The notes below the pieces were generated by a model. It saw nothing but the letters and a program-made list of their open reading frames with translations. It searched no databases and was not told the DNA's origin. A program made the translations under genes and the position numbers. Positions 1-33,118 of a stretch of DNA of 64,000 nucleotides are shown here, in pieces; within the stretch, counting starts at the first letter, position 1, and each line of letters begins with the position of its first letter. The DNA lies in assembly GCF_910596095.1 (NCBI RefSeq), contig NC_056545.1, forward strand, positions 22,715,067-22,779,066, in the 5' to 3' direction. This DNA is from Thunnus maccoyii. Lineage: Eukaryota > Chordata > Actinopteri > Scombriformes > Scombridae.

Positions 1-365
1 TTTAAATACTAAAAATCACTTAAGTTGTCAATAAACTGCACCCTCAAGTTTGAAACCTGACTGGTCTGTGTTGCTTTTACTGAAACTACACAGCCCCACA
101 TAAACATTTCGTTTTGACCTCATTCTGAAGTTAATTTTCAGTTCACGACTTCCTGTGTTTGAAAGTGACACCAATCTCTTCTGGACCTTCAGGGTGAATC
201 TACAGAGTCTCCACTAGTGGAGGGGATGACCTTCTCTTTTACACAGCTACTCTGTCATTTTCAATGAGTCAGGTTTAATACAAAGCTAAACATCTTGACA
301 AGTGCAGCTTTAACACAACCACATTTCAAACTGAACAGAGTAAAAATCTGTGGGTGTATTTATAC

Positions 366-3300
366 CTGCATCCTCCAGGCTACCAAACTGGCATATTTGA
401 CTGATGCTACTGATCCAGCTGTTCATCTCCTCCTCAGTTTTGGCCACCAGGTAAAAAATACGAGATGAGGTCTTCACCACAAAGAGGTGCTTCTCATGGA
501 AGTCACGCTTTATTCGGAGCTGCCCGTTCAGCATCTCCACTTCACACTCTTTCAGGTCAATGGTGCGGATTGGCTTCTTTGAGTTTTTACTCTGATAGTA
601 TTCCAGCACATCAGGGTTACCGCTCATGCGACCTCTTCGAAGCACAAACCAACGTTTCCTCCATGCCTGTAGGAGAAAGGAACAAACAAGTTTAAACTTA
701 ATCCTTACACAATAATATTTTGAGCACAGTACTTCATAATTTTAACAGTAACATCTCCCTTTCCTCCACCACCATTTTAGTCATGACCAGTCATGGGAAC
801 TAGATCACAGCTCCGGCTCACAACAGCTTACTTAGCAACTTTAAACTCAATTTTTTGCTTTTGATATGGTCAGTAAGCAGAAGCTAAACTCAAATTTCCC
901 AGAAGTACAAATAAGAGGAAGTTCACTGTATTTAGCAGAAAATGTCTAACACAACGAAAGAGGTATTTATACAGTACATGGTCACTGCTTCATACTGAGG
1001 GCTTTCTTGAAAACCTGATACTGAAACTGTCCAGAGGTATTTATAGCTCCAAAGATCTACAGTACCTATAATATGTAATAATGTAATAACGCCTGAGCCC
1101 TCACTGCAGAGAGGTTGCTAATCATCCTAAAGTCTTTTAGGTGTTAAATTTCATAATTAAAATAGTAATGATTACAAAGAATTAGCAGGAATATCAATAT
1201 ATTATAATATGTGTCAAGGTTACTTAGAAGTTGATGTTGTTTTCACACTTGGTTTTGTGGTTTTGTGTTGAGGTGGAGTCTCTCCTGATATTTTTGTTGT
1301 TGTGAAAACACTTTTTTTCTCCGCATGTGGGTAATCTACTTCTGCACAAGTCAGTTGGTAGCTTATGTGTTCTTACCAGGAAATGGTAAGAAAAGACACG
1401 CCACACTTACTGCCAATAATACTGTCAGTCAAGTTAGAGGAAACCGTAACTTAAAACGATGGTAATTTGTTCATTTGATCCTATAGATGTTTTGAATATG
1501 GAAAGTTTGTGCAACGAAAAAAAAGTTGTTTTGTATATCCAGGAGCATTTAATAAAGGTATTCAGTGAATGTAAAAGTCGATTAATGTTTTTTTTGTTTG
1601 CTTTAATTTTGCTCACCCAGAAAAAGTAGTAAGCAAGTCAATACAGAACAAATCAGAAAGTTTCATTTTTTATTATAATGTCTTCCAGTCTTTACTTTCT
1701 GTCAGCAAAGTGTTTCTGTTTGCTAGAAACTCACAAAAAAAACCCCAACAACAAGCTGAAGTTCAGTTACTAGCTTTTTCCAGTGCTTTCAACTGTATGT
1801 CATTGTCTTCCTGGGAACATGGAGTTTGCTTGGTTTTCATCATGTGACCTAAGTATGGAACTTTGGTCAAGTGATACAAAAAAGGTCAGCGGTGGTGACA
1901 AATGAGCAAACTTCATCCCCTAAGGAAGACAATGAGGTGCAGTTGAAAACTCTGCAAAAAGCTGATAAGTGGACCTTGAGCTCAGATCTCTTTTGGTAAA
2001 AGTTTCTGAAGTCAAGAGTGCTTGTCATGAAATAAGTCATGATAGTGTGACAGTACGGCAGAATCTACAATATCAGGACCCTGAGACTGAAGCAGCTAAA
2101 TAGAATTCAGCCATTATTCATTTTATATATTATAACTGTGCTTTTCTTACTGTGACATGTCAAAATGTCTTCAGTAAAAAAGGCCTGTACATGTGTACAT
2201 TAAAATATTCCAAACATATATATATTTTTAATTACAGCATCAATAATGCTGAATATGAGATATTAAGATGATCTCTTTCAATATTTTCCTTTTTTTGTGT
2301 GACCTTGGGAAGTTGACATTAGTCTTTTTATAAAATCTTATGAAAAACAGTGACAGAGGATTTTTATACTTTTACAATATCATATCTTTCCTTAAAAGAA
2401 GCAATGAAACAAATAAGAAGCCAAAAAACTTCATGCCAATCCCAGTAAAAACACACTATGGAGGCAACAACAGGTAGTGTTTCTATTACCTTCAAGGGAT
2501 GTGATAATAATTGATAAAAAATATATATATATATCTCAATATAAGAAACAAGCACTTGTGAATGACCACACGACCACACAACCCGCTGTGGACTGACTTG
2601 ACACAGCAGACGACCGTTAAATGCACATTTATCATGGCAAAAAAAGTGGAAATGCAGTGTTGACAGAACATGACACAACAGTACTTGTTCCACGTCAGAG
2701 AGGATCAGGTCTGAAGTATGGTGACACTTCTGTTTCTAAACAAGATGCCAAAAAAGAAAAAAGTAAGGAGCTGCAGCCTCACAAACAAACCGCCACATCA
2801 CTCTGCAGTGAAGTGTGCTTTCATGCTGTTGAAAGTTTTCATTTCATTTGATAACATCATATACAAAGATACATTTAACCAAGATAATTGAAATTTTCAT
2901 ATTGGCACGGGCCTGTAGCTGACATTTGAATAATGAGGCTGATAGCGGATCTGCTCTCACAACTGTCTGAAAAGCATGTATTTACTTTGTTCCCTGGCAT
3001 CAACAGGATTTGCATAGTGTACTAAAATAAGTTTCTATTTCCCGCACGAAACCCCCAAACCCATCACCCACACACGCACCTCCACCCATCCCTTCACTGC
3101 ACTGGTTTTGGGTGAAATTAATGTCCCTCCTCCTCTCCTCCTCCAACTCGCACAGAGGAAGTGCAAACAGCCATCATAAAGCTGGACTATTTCTGCTTGT
3201 TGCTTATGTCTGAAGCGTCTGACTACCACTGACATTACTTCCCATGTTTCACAATACACACACTCATCTCACAAACACACAGCAGAGCGCAGAGCGAGTG

Positions 3301-3858
3301 GCCAGCTCAACATTATCACATGACCTCAACAACCACACAACAGTGACGGCTATATGCTGTTCATGTAAAGCAATTATACTTGCCGTAGGAGTCATTTTTC
3401 ATGTCTGAATGAAGTACATCTACGGTTTATGACATATTGTTATTGTCATAACACATTGTTGTTGTTACTATGAAGTGACTCCACAAGCCAAAACACCAGC
3501 ATGGTGTTATTATAGGAATGAGGAAGATGATATAAAGCAGATAGAATTACAGCTCAGTTCAACAAAAGAATACAAGCCTGCAGTATGTTTCTAAATCCTC
3601 ATTCCTCATCATAAAACACACTCACATACACATATACACACACACATACACACACATACACACACATACACACAGACAGACAGACAGACATAAACACAAG
3701 GCTCAACAGCACAACCTGACATTCCTACAGCTTGGGTAAAAATGACAGAGGACATTAACAAGTGTCCTCTGTGTACTTGTACTCACAAATCTCTTCAGTT
3801 TCTTCTCTGGAGGGGATTTAATGAGCCAGCCGGTGCAGACCACATCCCCAGCACTCAT
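366..3858 (-). CDS. gab3: gab3, GRB2-associated binding protein 3 (5' two coding exons, partial)
   Basis: Docking adaptor of the GAB/DOS family, which acts beneath cytokine and growth-factor receptors at the plasma membrane. Exon 1 is 3787-3858 (24 codons, start MSAGDVVCTGWLIKSPPEKK). Its donor is GTGAGT and the intron is phase 0. Exon 2 is 366-666 (301 nt), after the acceptor CTCCTACAG, and begins AWRKRWFVLRRGRMSGNPD. The joined 125 residues form an almost complete PH domain (about residues 6-118) with the basic KKLKRF..WRKRWF strand used for phosphoinositide binding and the C-terminal helix containing EEEMNSWISSISQIC. MSAGD, RRGRMSGNPDVLEYY and FYLVAKTE fit GAB3 better than GAB1 or GAB2 as I recall them. 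The rest (proline-rich, GRB2- and SHP2-binding parts) lies beyond the left edge. Gene family is certain; the paralogue call is strong but from memory. Confidence 0.9.
667..3786 (-). other. gab3: gab3 intron 1, and flank 1-365 (intron 2)
   Basis: Non-coding interval bounded by a good donor (complement of 3781-3786) and acceptor (complement of 667-680). It is AT-rich, with no coding exon that I can support. It contains a CA/GACA microsatellite near 3613-3692. Positions 1-365 are the beginning of the next intron (donor GTATAA) and hold nothing recognisable. Confidence 0.7.
3613..3692. repeat. CA/CATA and CAGA microsatellite
   Basis: Imperfect cacacata-type tandem repeat ending in several CAGA tetranucleotides, just inside gab3 intron 1. 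Confidence 0.9.
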
Positions 3859-3963
3859 CTTGACTGCAGAGCGTGTCGTCCTCACTGCTGCTGCTGCTGC
3901 TGCTGCTGTGAAACTGAGAGCAGTGCGAAGCATATCCTGTGTTCTGGTATTCAGCCCAGCCAC
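3859..3963 (-). other. gab3: In-frame upstream extension of gab3 with an alanine run
   Basis: The reading frame stays open upstream of the chosen gab3 start to another ATG at 3963, in frame, adding 35 residues. These include seven consecutive Ala encoded by GCA, which is the complement of the (CTG)8 run at 3885-3908. GAB proteins normally begin at MSxGD, so this is probably 5'UTR. An N-terminally extended isoform is possible if the mRNA starts far enough upstream. Confidence 0.4.
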
Positions 3964-3997
3964 TCCAGAAGAAGGAAGTCAAGAAATTGATCACACT

Positions 3998-4000
<3 letters not shown>

Positions 4001-4076
<76 letters not shown>

Positions 4077-4087
4077 AGAGAGAGAGA
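4001..4087. repeat. (GA)n microsatellite, about 87 bp
   Basis: Near-perfect AG dinucleotide run with one AAGG interruption, immediately upstream of gab3 on its template side. Purine-only on the plus strand, so it could form triplex DNA and could sit in the gab3 promoter region. Confidence 0.95.
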
Positions 4088-6119
4088 ATTATCTGTTTAT
4101 TTTCTCAAATGCTTCGGGCAAGTGCATATTAGCCGTTGGCCTGTGGGGGGATTCAAGGAGAAAAATACTACACATAATGAGGTTTGACAGGTTTGAGGAC
4201 TGAGTTGTATTGACCAGAAACTAACAGTAGCAGAGTCACATGCTGTTAAAAGATCTTATCTTGAGTTTCATGATAAACGTTTTGCTGATTTCATTTTGCT
4301 GTTGTGATGTAGTTTATGTGTCCAATGTGGTTTTCAGAACCCTAAGGAAACCAGAAGTGGCTGCAACAGTGGATAACTGATCAAAACAACAACCTGCTGT
4401 GCTTATTTCATGCTTAATGATAAACCATTAACGGCGTGTTATCCATATGAGCTTTCACAGTCTTGGCTCGGCCTTCATGAGAAGCTGAAGAGTTCAATCT
4501 AAAGGTTAATGGACAATATATTGAGCAAGTTATGGAAGTAAAATATCTTGATATATCTTGATCTAATGTTAGATTCATGTTAAAATGGGGGGCAGGGTTG
4601 CAAAAGCAAACTTACATACATTTACAGTGGAAACTGTTTACCATTTTATGCTGCAAATAGTTTTATGCATTCCACAATCTTTTCACATTTAAGTTATTGT
4701 GTAACATCTTGGTCACAAGCAGCTTCTACAACAGTCAAGCCTCTTAAGACAACCATGCAATTAAAATTTTGAAATAAGAAGCCGATAAGATCTCACCACT
4801 GCCATATTCGATCACTTAATTACATTTGTTTATATTAAAATGATCCATGAATGCTTAATCACCAGGATCAGGTTGAAAGTAGACATGAATATGTGTGATT
4901 GAGTTTTATGGTAATTTCATCATTGTTTATGTTTTGTCTAGTTGATGTTTGTGTATTTGTATGAAGGCCCATCTAGGGCCAGGCAATGCAAATTAGTTTA
5001 GGCTATAAATGCTGTGGTTTGTGGCATTGGTCCATGCTACATAGATAAATAATCTGGGGTAGAAATATTGGTTGTAGCTAAAGTATCAATAATAATAGTG
5101 TTATTGCAACAATAAAAGGCATAGTAGTATAATTGTTGTTGGTAGCAGCAGTACTATAGTACTAGTGGCAGTCAAGCCCCTAATTTCTACAACATGTTCT
5201 AATTTTCACATCATTATCAGTCTCTCGATCACATCCACAATAAACAAATCAGACACACGTGTTCAAATGAAACAAAACAACAAAGCAACACTGTGGCTTG
5301 TTTGTGGTGAAGTTATTATTCATCCAGTAAAAGAAGTTCACTTCATAACTTCTCTTGATAGTAAAAACAATGACATCCCGTCAATCCTCTACATCTTTTC
5401 ACCTTGTTTCAAATTTCCTCACTGAAGGGAAGTACTTAAATGCTCTTTGTCCAAATAAAAAGGACTTCCCATCATGGACAATCAGCTGCTGTAATATTAA
5501 CTATTGTGAACAGATCATCTCAGAAAACTTTTGAAGTTCACTGCAGAAGATAACATGTGTGAACTCCCAAAATTAACATTCTGCAGCTGATTGCAGCCAA
5601 TAAACACTACGAACAAACTCCAATGTCACCCATCTTTACAGTTCTTGAACAACCACCAGAGGGCGACATAATGACCTAGTTTATGACGTTATCTAGTCTG
5701 TCACCAGGCAAATTTCAAATCATGACTCAGTGAAAGACAATGAAGATTTACATATATATAACTCACATTACACCTACATACATTAGCCTACATTTACACA
5801 GAATTACAGTGCATTACATGAATAATGTCCTCATTTAGTTAAATATCGATCAATGGACATTATGTCAATAATATGATTTTTTGGATTGTTTTTTTTACAT
5901 CGTGTGTGTTTTGGATTAAATATTATATCAAGTAGGTCATTATTGTTGTTAATATGTTTTCATGTGTTTGCTTACATAACCTCATGTTAATGGACTACTC
6001 CTCAGTGTTACCTCCCTTCCTGTTTACTCTGTTTCTTTTCTGTTGCCAATGAAAACAACAACTTATTTTAACCAAGTTATTGTATGGCAGATATAATCCT
6101 TTAGGGGACAGCATTACAC
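4088..6119. other. Intergenic spacer between gab3 and aifm1
   Basis: Head-to-head spacer, mostly AT-rich unique-looking DNA. The only item I can point to is a CTCF-like motif at 5653. Open frames here (for example 5165-5425) have no coding character. Confidence 0.6.
5653..5666 (+). promoter_or_regulatory. Candidate CTCF site (13/14 of core)
   Basis: CCACCAGAGGGCGA matches the CTCF core CCACNAGRKGGCRS at every position except the last. It lies between the divergent gab3 and aifm1 genes, plus orientation. This is motif evidence only. Confidence 0.5.
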
Positions 6120-6640
6120 TGCGGCCGCAGTTAATCTGAGTTTATATGTGAATAAGAAGAAGAGTCGCGTTACGCAGTTACCAAAGAGCCTTCTGGGAAA
6201 GAGCGCGAAACAGTTGCCAGTCGGTGTAACAGCAATTGACAAACAGCTTAAATCTGAAATTACACCGACTTTATTTTTATGTAGCTGTTGGCTGTTGAAT
6301 TAGAAAAAGACTCTGATCCATCACGCCACAAAATAACAACAAAAACACGAAAGAAAAGCAACGTCCGGTCTGATATGAGCGGCGACGCCATCTTGCTTGT
6401 AAGGCGTAATCCTACTTTGGTTTTCTAGAGGTGACCAATCTTCCGGTTCAAAGAGTCTTTGCAATTTACCCATGACTCCTTTGAAACGTATGACCTGTCT
6501 CTGGCCTTGACGTGTAGCGCGGTGTTGCTGCTGCTGCTGTGTGCGGGCTGTAGGACTAGACAACCGGTAACTAGCAACACTGTTTCTGTCCCACAAGTCG
6601 GCTACTAAAGTGGGAACCGTTAGAGCGGAGCTGAGCCACA
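6120..6640 (+). promoter_or_regulatory. aifm1: CpG-rich promoter and 5'UTR region of aifm1
   Basis: CpG density rises from the gcggccgc at 6121 through to the start codon, in contrast to the AT-rich flank, as expected for a housekeeping promoter. No TATA box can be placed with confidence. A short CTG/CTGCTG run at 6523-6540 lies in the presumed 5'UTR. The transcription start cannot be fixed from sequence alone. Confidence 0.55.
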
Positions 6641-18205
<11,565 letters not shown>

Positions 18206-18625
18206 GATGGTGAAGGCCGAGACTCGTTACAGGAGGGGAGTTACGCCTCATGTGAAGACTGAACTTTGGCAGTCATTGCCACTCTCTTTAAGACACAACT
18301 GATCACGCGTATGAGGGGGAGGGTCAATGTAAATTATGTCATGTCGCTGAAATATTTTCATATTTGGAATTTGATTCCGCTACGCCAGTTTTTGTTTTTT
18401 TGGTTGTTGTTTTTTTTCTATTCAGGAGAAATCACTGTCTCATTCTTCTTGCTACCACCACACTTTTTGCTCATGTTTTTTTAAAATCGTGGTCAGTGTG
18501 TGATTGTCTATCCGCTTTTCCGCAGCAGGCTGACAATGTTCAGCATGGATTATTGTTGTTTTCCTCTGTGTGATCAGAGCAGCTTGTCGTGAGAAAAGCT
18601 GCAATAAAAGCTATTTTTAAATTGG
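18206..18625 (+). terminator. aifm1: aifm1 3'UTR and poly(A) signal
   Basis: Non-coding sequence after the TAA at 18203-18205, with a canonical AATAAA at 18603-18608 preceded by a T/G-rich stretch. Cleavage is expected about 15-20 bases downstream, giving a 3'UTR of roughly 420 nt. Confidence 0.7.
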
Positions 18626-20000
18626 AGTGATCACATTATTTTGCTTCTAGATAGCAGCACTAATAACAGATAAGTTGACCTGCATTCTGAGCTGTGATGG
18701 TTGTTAAATTCTGTCCTGAAGCATAATCAATGTGTAACGCTTGGCAAATTTACCATAGTCATTCATACATGTGAACATAGGGATTGGCCTTTTAAATGGA
18801 GTGAGGCGACGTTGAAGCTCTAACTTCGATATAAAACACATAATGTTAATTTAAATGGGAACAGGCAGGCTTGTGTAAAGGGCACCTGACAAGTATAGTT
18901 AACAGTATGTAGAAGTACAGTCTAATTAAGTAGATCCAACAGGAAAAAAAAAAATTAAAATGAAGTTTGGCCTACTTATCCTGTCTGGAGGTAAAAATGC
19001 TCAAGCATGCAGAAACATTGTGTATTTTTCCTGCTGTGGGCTTCTTGTTATTAGTAATGCATTCATGTTTAGTATTCTCACACATTTCTTATCCTATTTG
19101 ACACTGTGGGCTCTAGAGCGAAGTGTGGAACGGCCTCTCAACTGTGAGGCAAACATGTGCAGCTATAACGTCCCGTCTCTGTCTTTGACATTAATTCTAC
19201 ATGAGTAAATGGATGAACTGCCTCCTCCTCTGTACGAAGGAATAAACATGAGCTTCTACATTTATATTTGAATTTGTCTGGCGATTTGAAGATGAAATAA
19301 TTCGGTTAGAAACTCCGGACATCTGTGCTAAATATAAATAATCTCTGGATGTGTACTGATACTAATAGAAACATCATAATCCTATTTCTACTTTGAATGC
19401 AACGACAATCTTCTTGACTTTTTTTTTTTTTTACCATTCTGCTTTTCCACAACTTTTGTTTTCAATCTGCAGTCTTCTGTGATATTTAGTCTTACATTAG
19501 TTGACAAGAAGGTCTTGATTTAAATGATCTATAGACGCATTTACACTAGAAGAGTTTTTATACTGGTGATACTGGCATGATTGCCACATTTGTCAACAGT
19601 TTATCACTACAACATGGAAGATGTCAGGCTTACTTAAATTAAATGTGAAGTTTCTCAACTTTAAGAAAGTAATCTTAATTTATGGTATTGGAAGAGAGTT
19701 TAAATTCACTTCAAATTTGTGGATTTGTTGTTTTTTTGTTTTCTTTTATTAACACCATTTTCATTTTATTTTAATGAATTGTATCTAATTTTATTTGTTG
19801 GCAAAAAACCTAAACTATAAATCTAAAAACTATGGTTCCAATTACAAATATTTCTGCTAATCCGATGCCTTTATGAAGAGCAACATGAGTCCACTCTGCT
19901 ATGAAAATGCTGCTGTCTCTTTAAATATTCTTGCAGTAATTCCTTGAGCATGCATATGGCCATAAAAAAGTGATAAAGCTTGAAGTCATCCACACAAACA
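18626..20000. other. Intergenic spacer between aifm1 and glra4
   Basis: AT-rich DNA with scattered homopolymer T runs. I see no gene, element or conserved signal in it. The open frame at 18960-19208 has no coding character. Confidence 0.6.
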
Positions 20001-20220
20001 CAAGCAGAAAAAAAAAACCTTCCCTTGGATTTTGAATTATACAGCAGCAGCTTCCTGTATTTTACACCTGCAGAGAGGGAGGGAAGCTCAGCTGAGTCCA
20101 GAAGACAGAGCCTGGCTGGAAGAGCAACAACAAGTTCCAAGCATCTACGCTTTCTTTTTCTTTTGGGGTTTTTTTTTCTCTACATTGGTCTAAAAATCTG
20201 TTTCTTTCTACTTACTAAGA

Positions 20221-28765
<8,545 letters not shown>

Positions 28766-29670
28766 CAACCCAACGACTGAGGACCACACAGATGCTGGAT
28801 ACTTTCATTCTGCTCTCTTCACTGAAACATTTACAGATGGAGAGTCCTCAGCTGAGCCATGCAAAATGTGTTGTGACTGCATGTCCAGTGCCGCTGGGAA
28901 ATTCCATGACATGGACGAGTCCATCGGTTTCTTTAAATATTTAATACTTACTTCCAAAGAAATGCACTTTTTATTTGCACAGATGCTTTATACATTACAC
29001 ATCAGTGTATGTATGTACAGTCGACATCTTGAGTATATCAGCTCACACTTTTTTGGAAGCATTTCTGTCTGTAAAGTATTTGGACTGCTGCACATTCTTG
29101 CCAGACCTTAAAGTGTGCATTAATTTTACTGGTGCCATGGTGAACACTGTTTAGAGCTACACCTTTCATATCACAGAGAGAAATAATATATCACTACAAG
29201 CAGGAATTACACTTTGAAAGAGTTGCCACTCTGTTGTGTCTCCCATCTTACCTCTGCTTTATAGGCCTGGGAAATACATTGCTGAAAATATTTTTTGGGT
29301 TTTTTTTGTTTCTTTTGCAGGCTGCAGATGTCTAGGAAAGAATGTCACTTTTTCAATAACATGAATATTTTATCTAACACAGTCTTCTATTCTGTTCTAT
29401 TAATCTATTCAGTTAGATTTTGAACCACTCCAACAACAAGCCTACCTGTAATGATACCAGGAATAATCTGTTTTTGAAATATGTTTCAAATTTAAAGTTG
29501 TTTAATATCTAAAGAAGTTAATGATACATAGTGCAGAGATTTTTAGACCTCACTGTATATTGATATAATGGTATGTGACACACATAGCCAAATGTTATTT
29601 ATCTTTTTATTCAAATCCTTCAACAAGTAACACTTTCCATACAAATATAAATAAAAAAAATACATTTTGG
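28766..29670 (+). terminator. glra4: Probable glra4 3'UTR
   Basis: Non-coding sequence after the TGA at 28763-28765. The first plausible AATAAA is at 29650-29655, within an A-rich tract, so the transcript end is uncertain. Confidence 0.45.
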
Positions 29671-30343
29671 CATTATTAGATGCAAACAAGCTCTGGATCA
29701 CATTAAATTTAATAGAAATAATGATAAATATATCAACAAAAAGGTTTAAAATGTATGTAGGTGCTAACTTGTATCATATTCATCTTCTGGAGTTTAACAA
29801 AGCCCAACTAACTTAAACACTGAGAATGATTTGTTTCTGTGTTTGTTTTCTTTAAAATCCCCTCCAGACATGTTGTAAGATATATAAAAAATACTCTGCT
29901 TGGAATAATAATAAGTGTCTAATATGTTTTTTCCACCAAAAAAGAACAATTACCTCATTAAATTCCTTAAAATTACATCTCCTGGTTCTCCCTCATTGAA
30001 AAATCCAGAATCTGTGACTATGCAAATATTTTCATTTCAACAGCTGGACACAAGATGTATTTCACTAAAAAGTCTATTCTCAGTGTGTGTGCACTGAAGG
30101 CACATTTGTGTAAGTTGATCACTGGACCAGGACTGGCTTCCAAACTGGTTGTGATGTCACAAATCCTGCACGTATGCCCACCTCGTAAACTCTGATTTTC
30201 AATGAGCACAGAGAAACTTTCCCCGTTCAGTAGATGAAGGTGAAAACAGCCTTCCAGTGTCATATTCTGCACATACATAATTCTGCTCAGTGAAGCTTAA
30301 AACATCCAACTGAAGTACCAATAAGTAAAACACATTTTTGAGT
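29671..30343. other. Intergenic spacer
   Basis: AT-rich; nothing recognisable on either strand. Confidence 0.5.
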
Positions 30344-30700
30344 GGAGGGAGCACGATGGTGCAGTTAGTACTGTCGCCTCACAGCAAGAGGGTTCTGGGT
30401 TTGAACCCACCAGCCAGCTGAGGCTCTTCTGTGTGGAGTTTGCATGTTCTTCCTGTACCTGCGTGGGTTCTCTCTGGCTATCCTGGCTTCCTCCCACAGA
30501 CCAAAAACATGCAGATTAGGTTAAACTCTAATTCTAAATTGCATAGGTATATATATATATATATATACTATATTACATACTACATGTGAGCCCTTTGATT
30601 GACCAGTGATCTGTCCAGGGTGTACCCCGCCTCTCATCCAATGTCAGCTGAGATTGGCTCCAGCTCCATAAAGAAAATGGATGGATGGATGGATGGATGA
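30344..30700 (+). mobile_element. tRNA-headed SINE-like element with GGAT tail
   Basis: The head resembles RNA polymerase III boxes: gtgcagttagtactg (A-box-like) and ggttctgggtttgaaccc (B box GGTTCGANNCC-like). The body contains gtggagtttgcatgttctt and cttcctcccacagaccaaaa, familiar from a very common fish repeat. It ends in about five GGAT units, a tail type associated with RTE/Rex3-like retrotransposons. An internal (TA)n lies at about 30547-30567. Family name not assigned. Confidence 0.7.
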
Positions 30701-32499
30701 GGGAATGCAAGAAATACATATATCTCTGAAACTCTTCGTTAATTTATGTAAAATAATGAAATTAATAATCAGATATATTGTATCCATTATAGTGTAATCT
30801 CTCTTTGGGCTATGATGACAGTTTTTAAAAAGGTCTGTTCATTTTAACCTCAATAATTAAGCCTCTTTTCTAAGAAAACTGTGGAAGCCAATATATTATG
30901 GGATTGTGGGTGCTCTGCATGCAGTTGGCATATGCTCCCCTCAAAAGGAGGAGAGCATCCTCAATTCTAACTCTACTTTCATGTGATACTTGTGCAAAAT
31001 GGCACTGCAATAACCGTTTGCGTTTGCGTTAACGTTTTGCTAGATTAGCATTTCAGTGTGCACATGCCTGAAGACTAGCTCCACTGCTAGAAACCTAGTC
31101 TCATTTTAAATATAAATCATGTCGTAAAACGAAGCTGTCATATTAATATTTCATTTAAAATGTATAGCTGTCACATGCATATACAGTAGGTGGAGCAGAG
31201 CAGGATACATCAGCACTACGAGACTGTATGAAACACACATGGGCTCTTTTATAAATAGCAGTAAAGTAATGATGAAAGGATCCTTGATCCTAAACTGTTA
31301 AAGAGTTTGCAGACATCACAAAACAAAACAAGCAATTTGCAGATGCTACCTTGGGCTTTATTAAACTGTGACAGGAAATTTTCTGTATTTAAAAAAAAAC
31401 AACCTTTAATAGACAAATTAATCGAGAAAATAATTGGCAGATTAATTTATAATTCAATTAATTGATAGTCGCAGCCCTAATCACATTTTATCTTGAAAAA
31501 TACAAAACACATATTTTTCTTAATCATTTGTTCTGTTACATTAAGCTCATCTTTATCAATCACACAACTGTGATTTTTCATCTACATGTACCAGCTCTTA
31601 GTCCAAACTAGAGACATCAGCAGAAACTCAAAAACACCTGAAATTTGGTTGCATTTATACAGCACCTTTGTTTTGACTGCACATGTAATTGCTTGACTCA
31701 CTAACAGTACCATGTATACAAAATCAGACTTTGTATCTCTAACCACAAGAGGGGGATGTTGACTATTTTATGTTCCATGTGAGCAATGTTGCACTACATA
31801 GCACACTGCCTCACACAGGCCAGATTATACACAGTACAGTTTAAAAGACATGCCTTCTTACTCAGGCTGAGGTGATGATCTGATGAGATTGACTTTTACA
31901 TGTGGAACTTAATTTGGCATTTATACTTATGGTGTGATATGAACAAGCCATCCCTTTTTTTCAAATTACGGATTTGTCCAGATTTTTGTGGAAATAACTT
32001 TATAAATATCTAATATGATAATTACTCTTCATTTATTTTCTCTTTGAGGCTGTGAAGTGTTGCAGGCTCTGCCTGCACTATGGCTATCACCCAGTGAGAG
32101 TGTATTGCTCTAATCAAGCTCAAAACCTAGTAGTGTGCATTTATCCTTTGTTTGACTTGTCAGACAATTAAGCCAGATGCACACATTAAATCATAGGGTG
32201 ATTTCCACTTACTTAATAATGTCAGAGGACATAATCGTAGTAATGGTAGCCTGGCCCTGACAGACATCTTAATTGGGGGGCAGTTAAGGGAGCAAAATAT
32301 TGTTTAAATGACATTTAAAGGATGGAAGAAGGGAAGGCATTGAGGAAATACAAAGCAATAGAAAGATTCCACACAAGATATTTAATCCCATGATTACTAT
32401 ACTCTGCCCACTGCTCCATCCAAACACTTACTGAGGATAACTGATGAGACGCATTCTTGATCAATTCATCCTATTTATGTTTTGCAGTTATGGAATTCT
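30701..32499. other. Intergenic spacer with one MITE fragment
   Basis: AT-rich spacer between glra4 and nufip2. The only recognisable item is the hAT MITE fragment near 31408-31478. Confidence 0.5.
31408..31478. mobile_element. Truncated hAT MITE end
   Basis: Contains attaatcgagaaaataattg and ends attgatagtcgcagcccta, matching the terminal part of the elements at 7685 and 9234. The other end is missing. Confidence 0.65.
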
Positions 32500-32777
32500 T
32501 TAAGAATAAGAAATACTTTATTAATCCTGAGGGAAATTTAAGTGTCAGAACAGCACCATCCAGCCACATCACACACAACAGTAGAATAAAATAAAATAGT
32601 TCAATAGTAAAATAGAAAAGTTTATTATTATACATTGTGCAGTAATTATATAAACATAGTATATAATAAAATGAGAGTAGTGAAATAGGTTAAAAAAAAA
32701 AAGTTGTTATCCATTGTGCAATGATTATATACATAGTATATAATGAAATATTCGAAAAAATAAAATAAATAATAGTG
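32500..32777. repeat. Interspersed-repeat remnant with internal duplication
   Basis: Begins with agaaatactttattaatcct gagggaaattt-type sequence, common in fish interspersed repeats. It then contains two similar copies of an attgtgca...catagtatataat block (near 32632-32675 and 32710-32750). Confidence 0.45.
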
Positions 32778-32785
32778 ATATCATG

Positions 32786-33118
32786 CAGTGCTGGGCAATA
32801 CGTGGATATTATATTGATATTGTGATATAAGACTAGATCGTCTTAGATTCTGAATACTGTAATATCGTCATATGGCATACGTGTTGTCTTTTTCTGGTTT
32901 TAAAGGCTGCATTACAGTAAAATGATGTTTTATTATTTGTCTTTACCTGCTTAGTCATTATATCCACATTACTGATGACTACTTATAAAAAATCTAATTG
33001 TGTGAATATTTTGTGAAAGCACCAATCGTAATCCCTGTAATATTTTGGCAATAACGATATCAAGGTATTTGGTCAAAAATATTGTGATATTTGATTTTGT
33101 CCATATCACCCAGCCCTA
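32786..33118. mobile_element. hAT-type MITE with 8-bp target duplication
   Basis: 333-bp element with inverted ends cagtgctgggcaatac and tatcacccagcccta. It is flanked by atatcatg (32778-32785) and atatcaag (33119-33126), 7 of 8 identical. No coding capacity. A different family from the 7685/9234 pair. Confidence 0.85.

Noticed and set aside
30350-30410. Possible tRNA gene (A- and B-box-like sequences)
   Set aside because: No cloverleaf can be closed, and the segment continues into a SINE-type body and GGAT tail, so it is a tRNA-derived repeat.
31743-31756. CTCF-like CCACAAGAGGGGGA
   Set aside because: Mismatches within the GGC core; too weak compared with the three listed sites.
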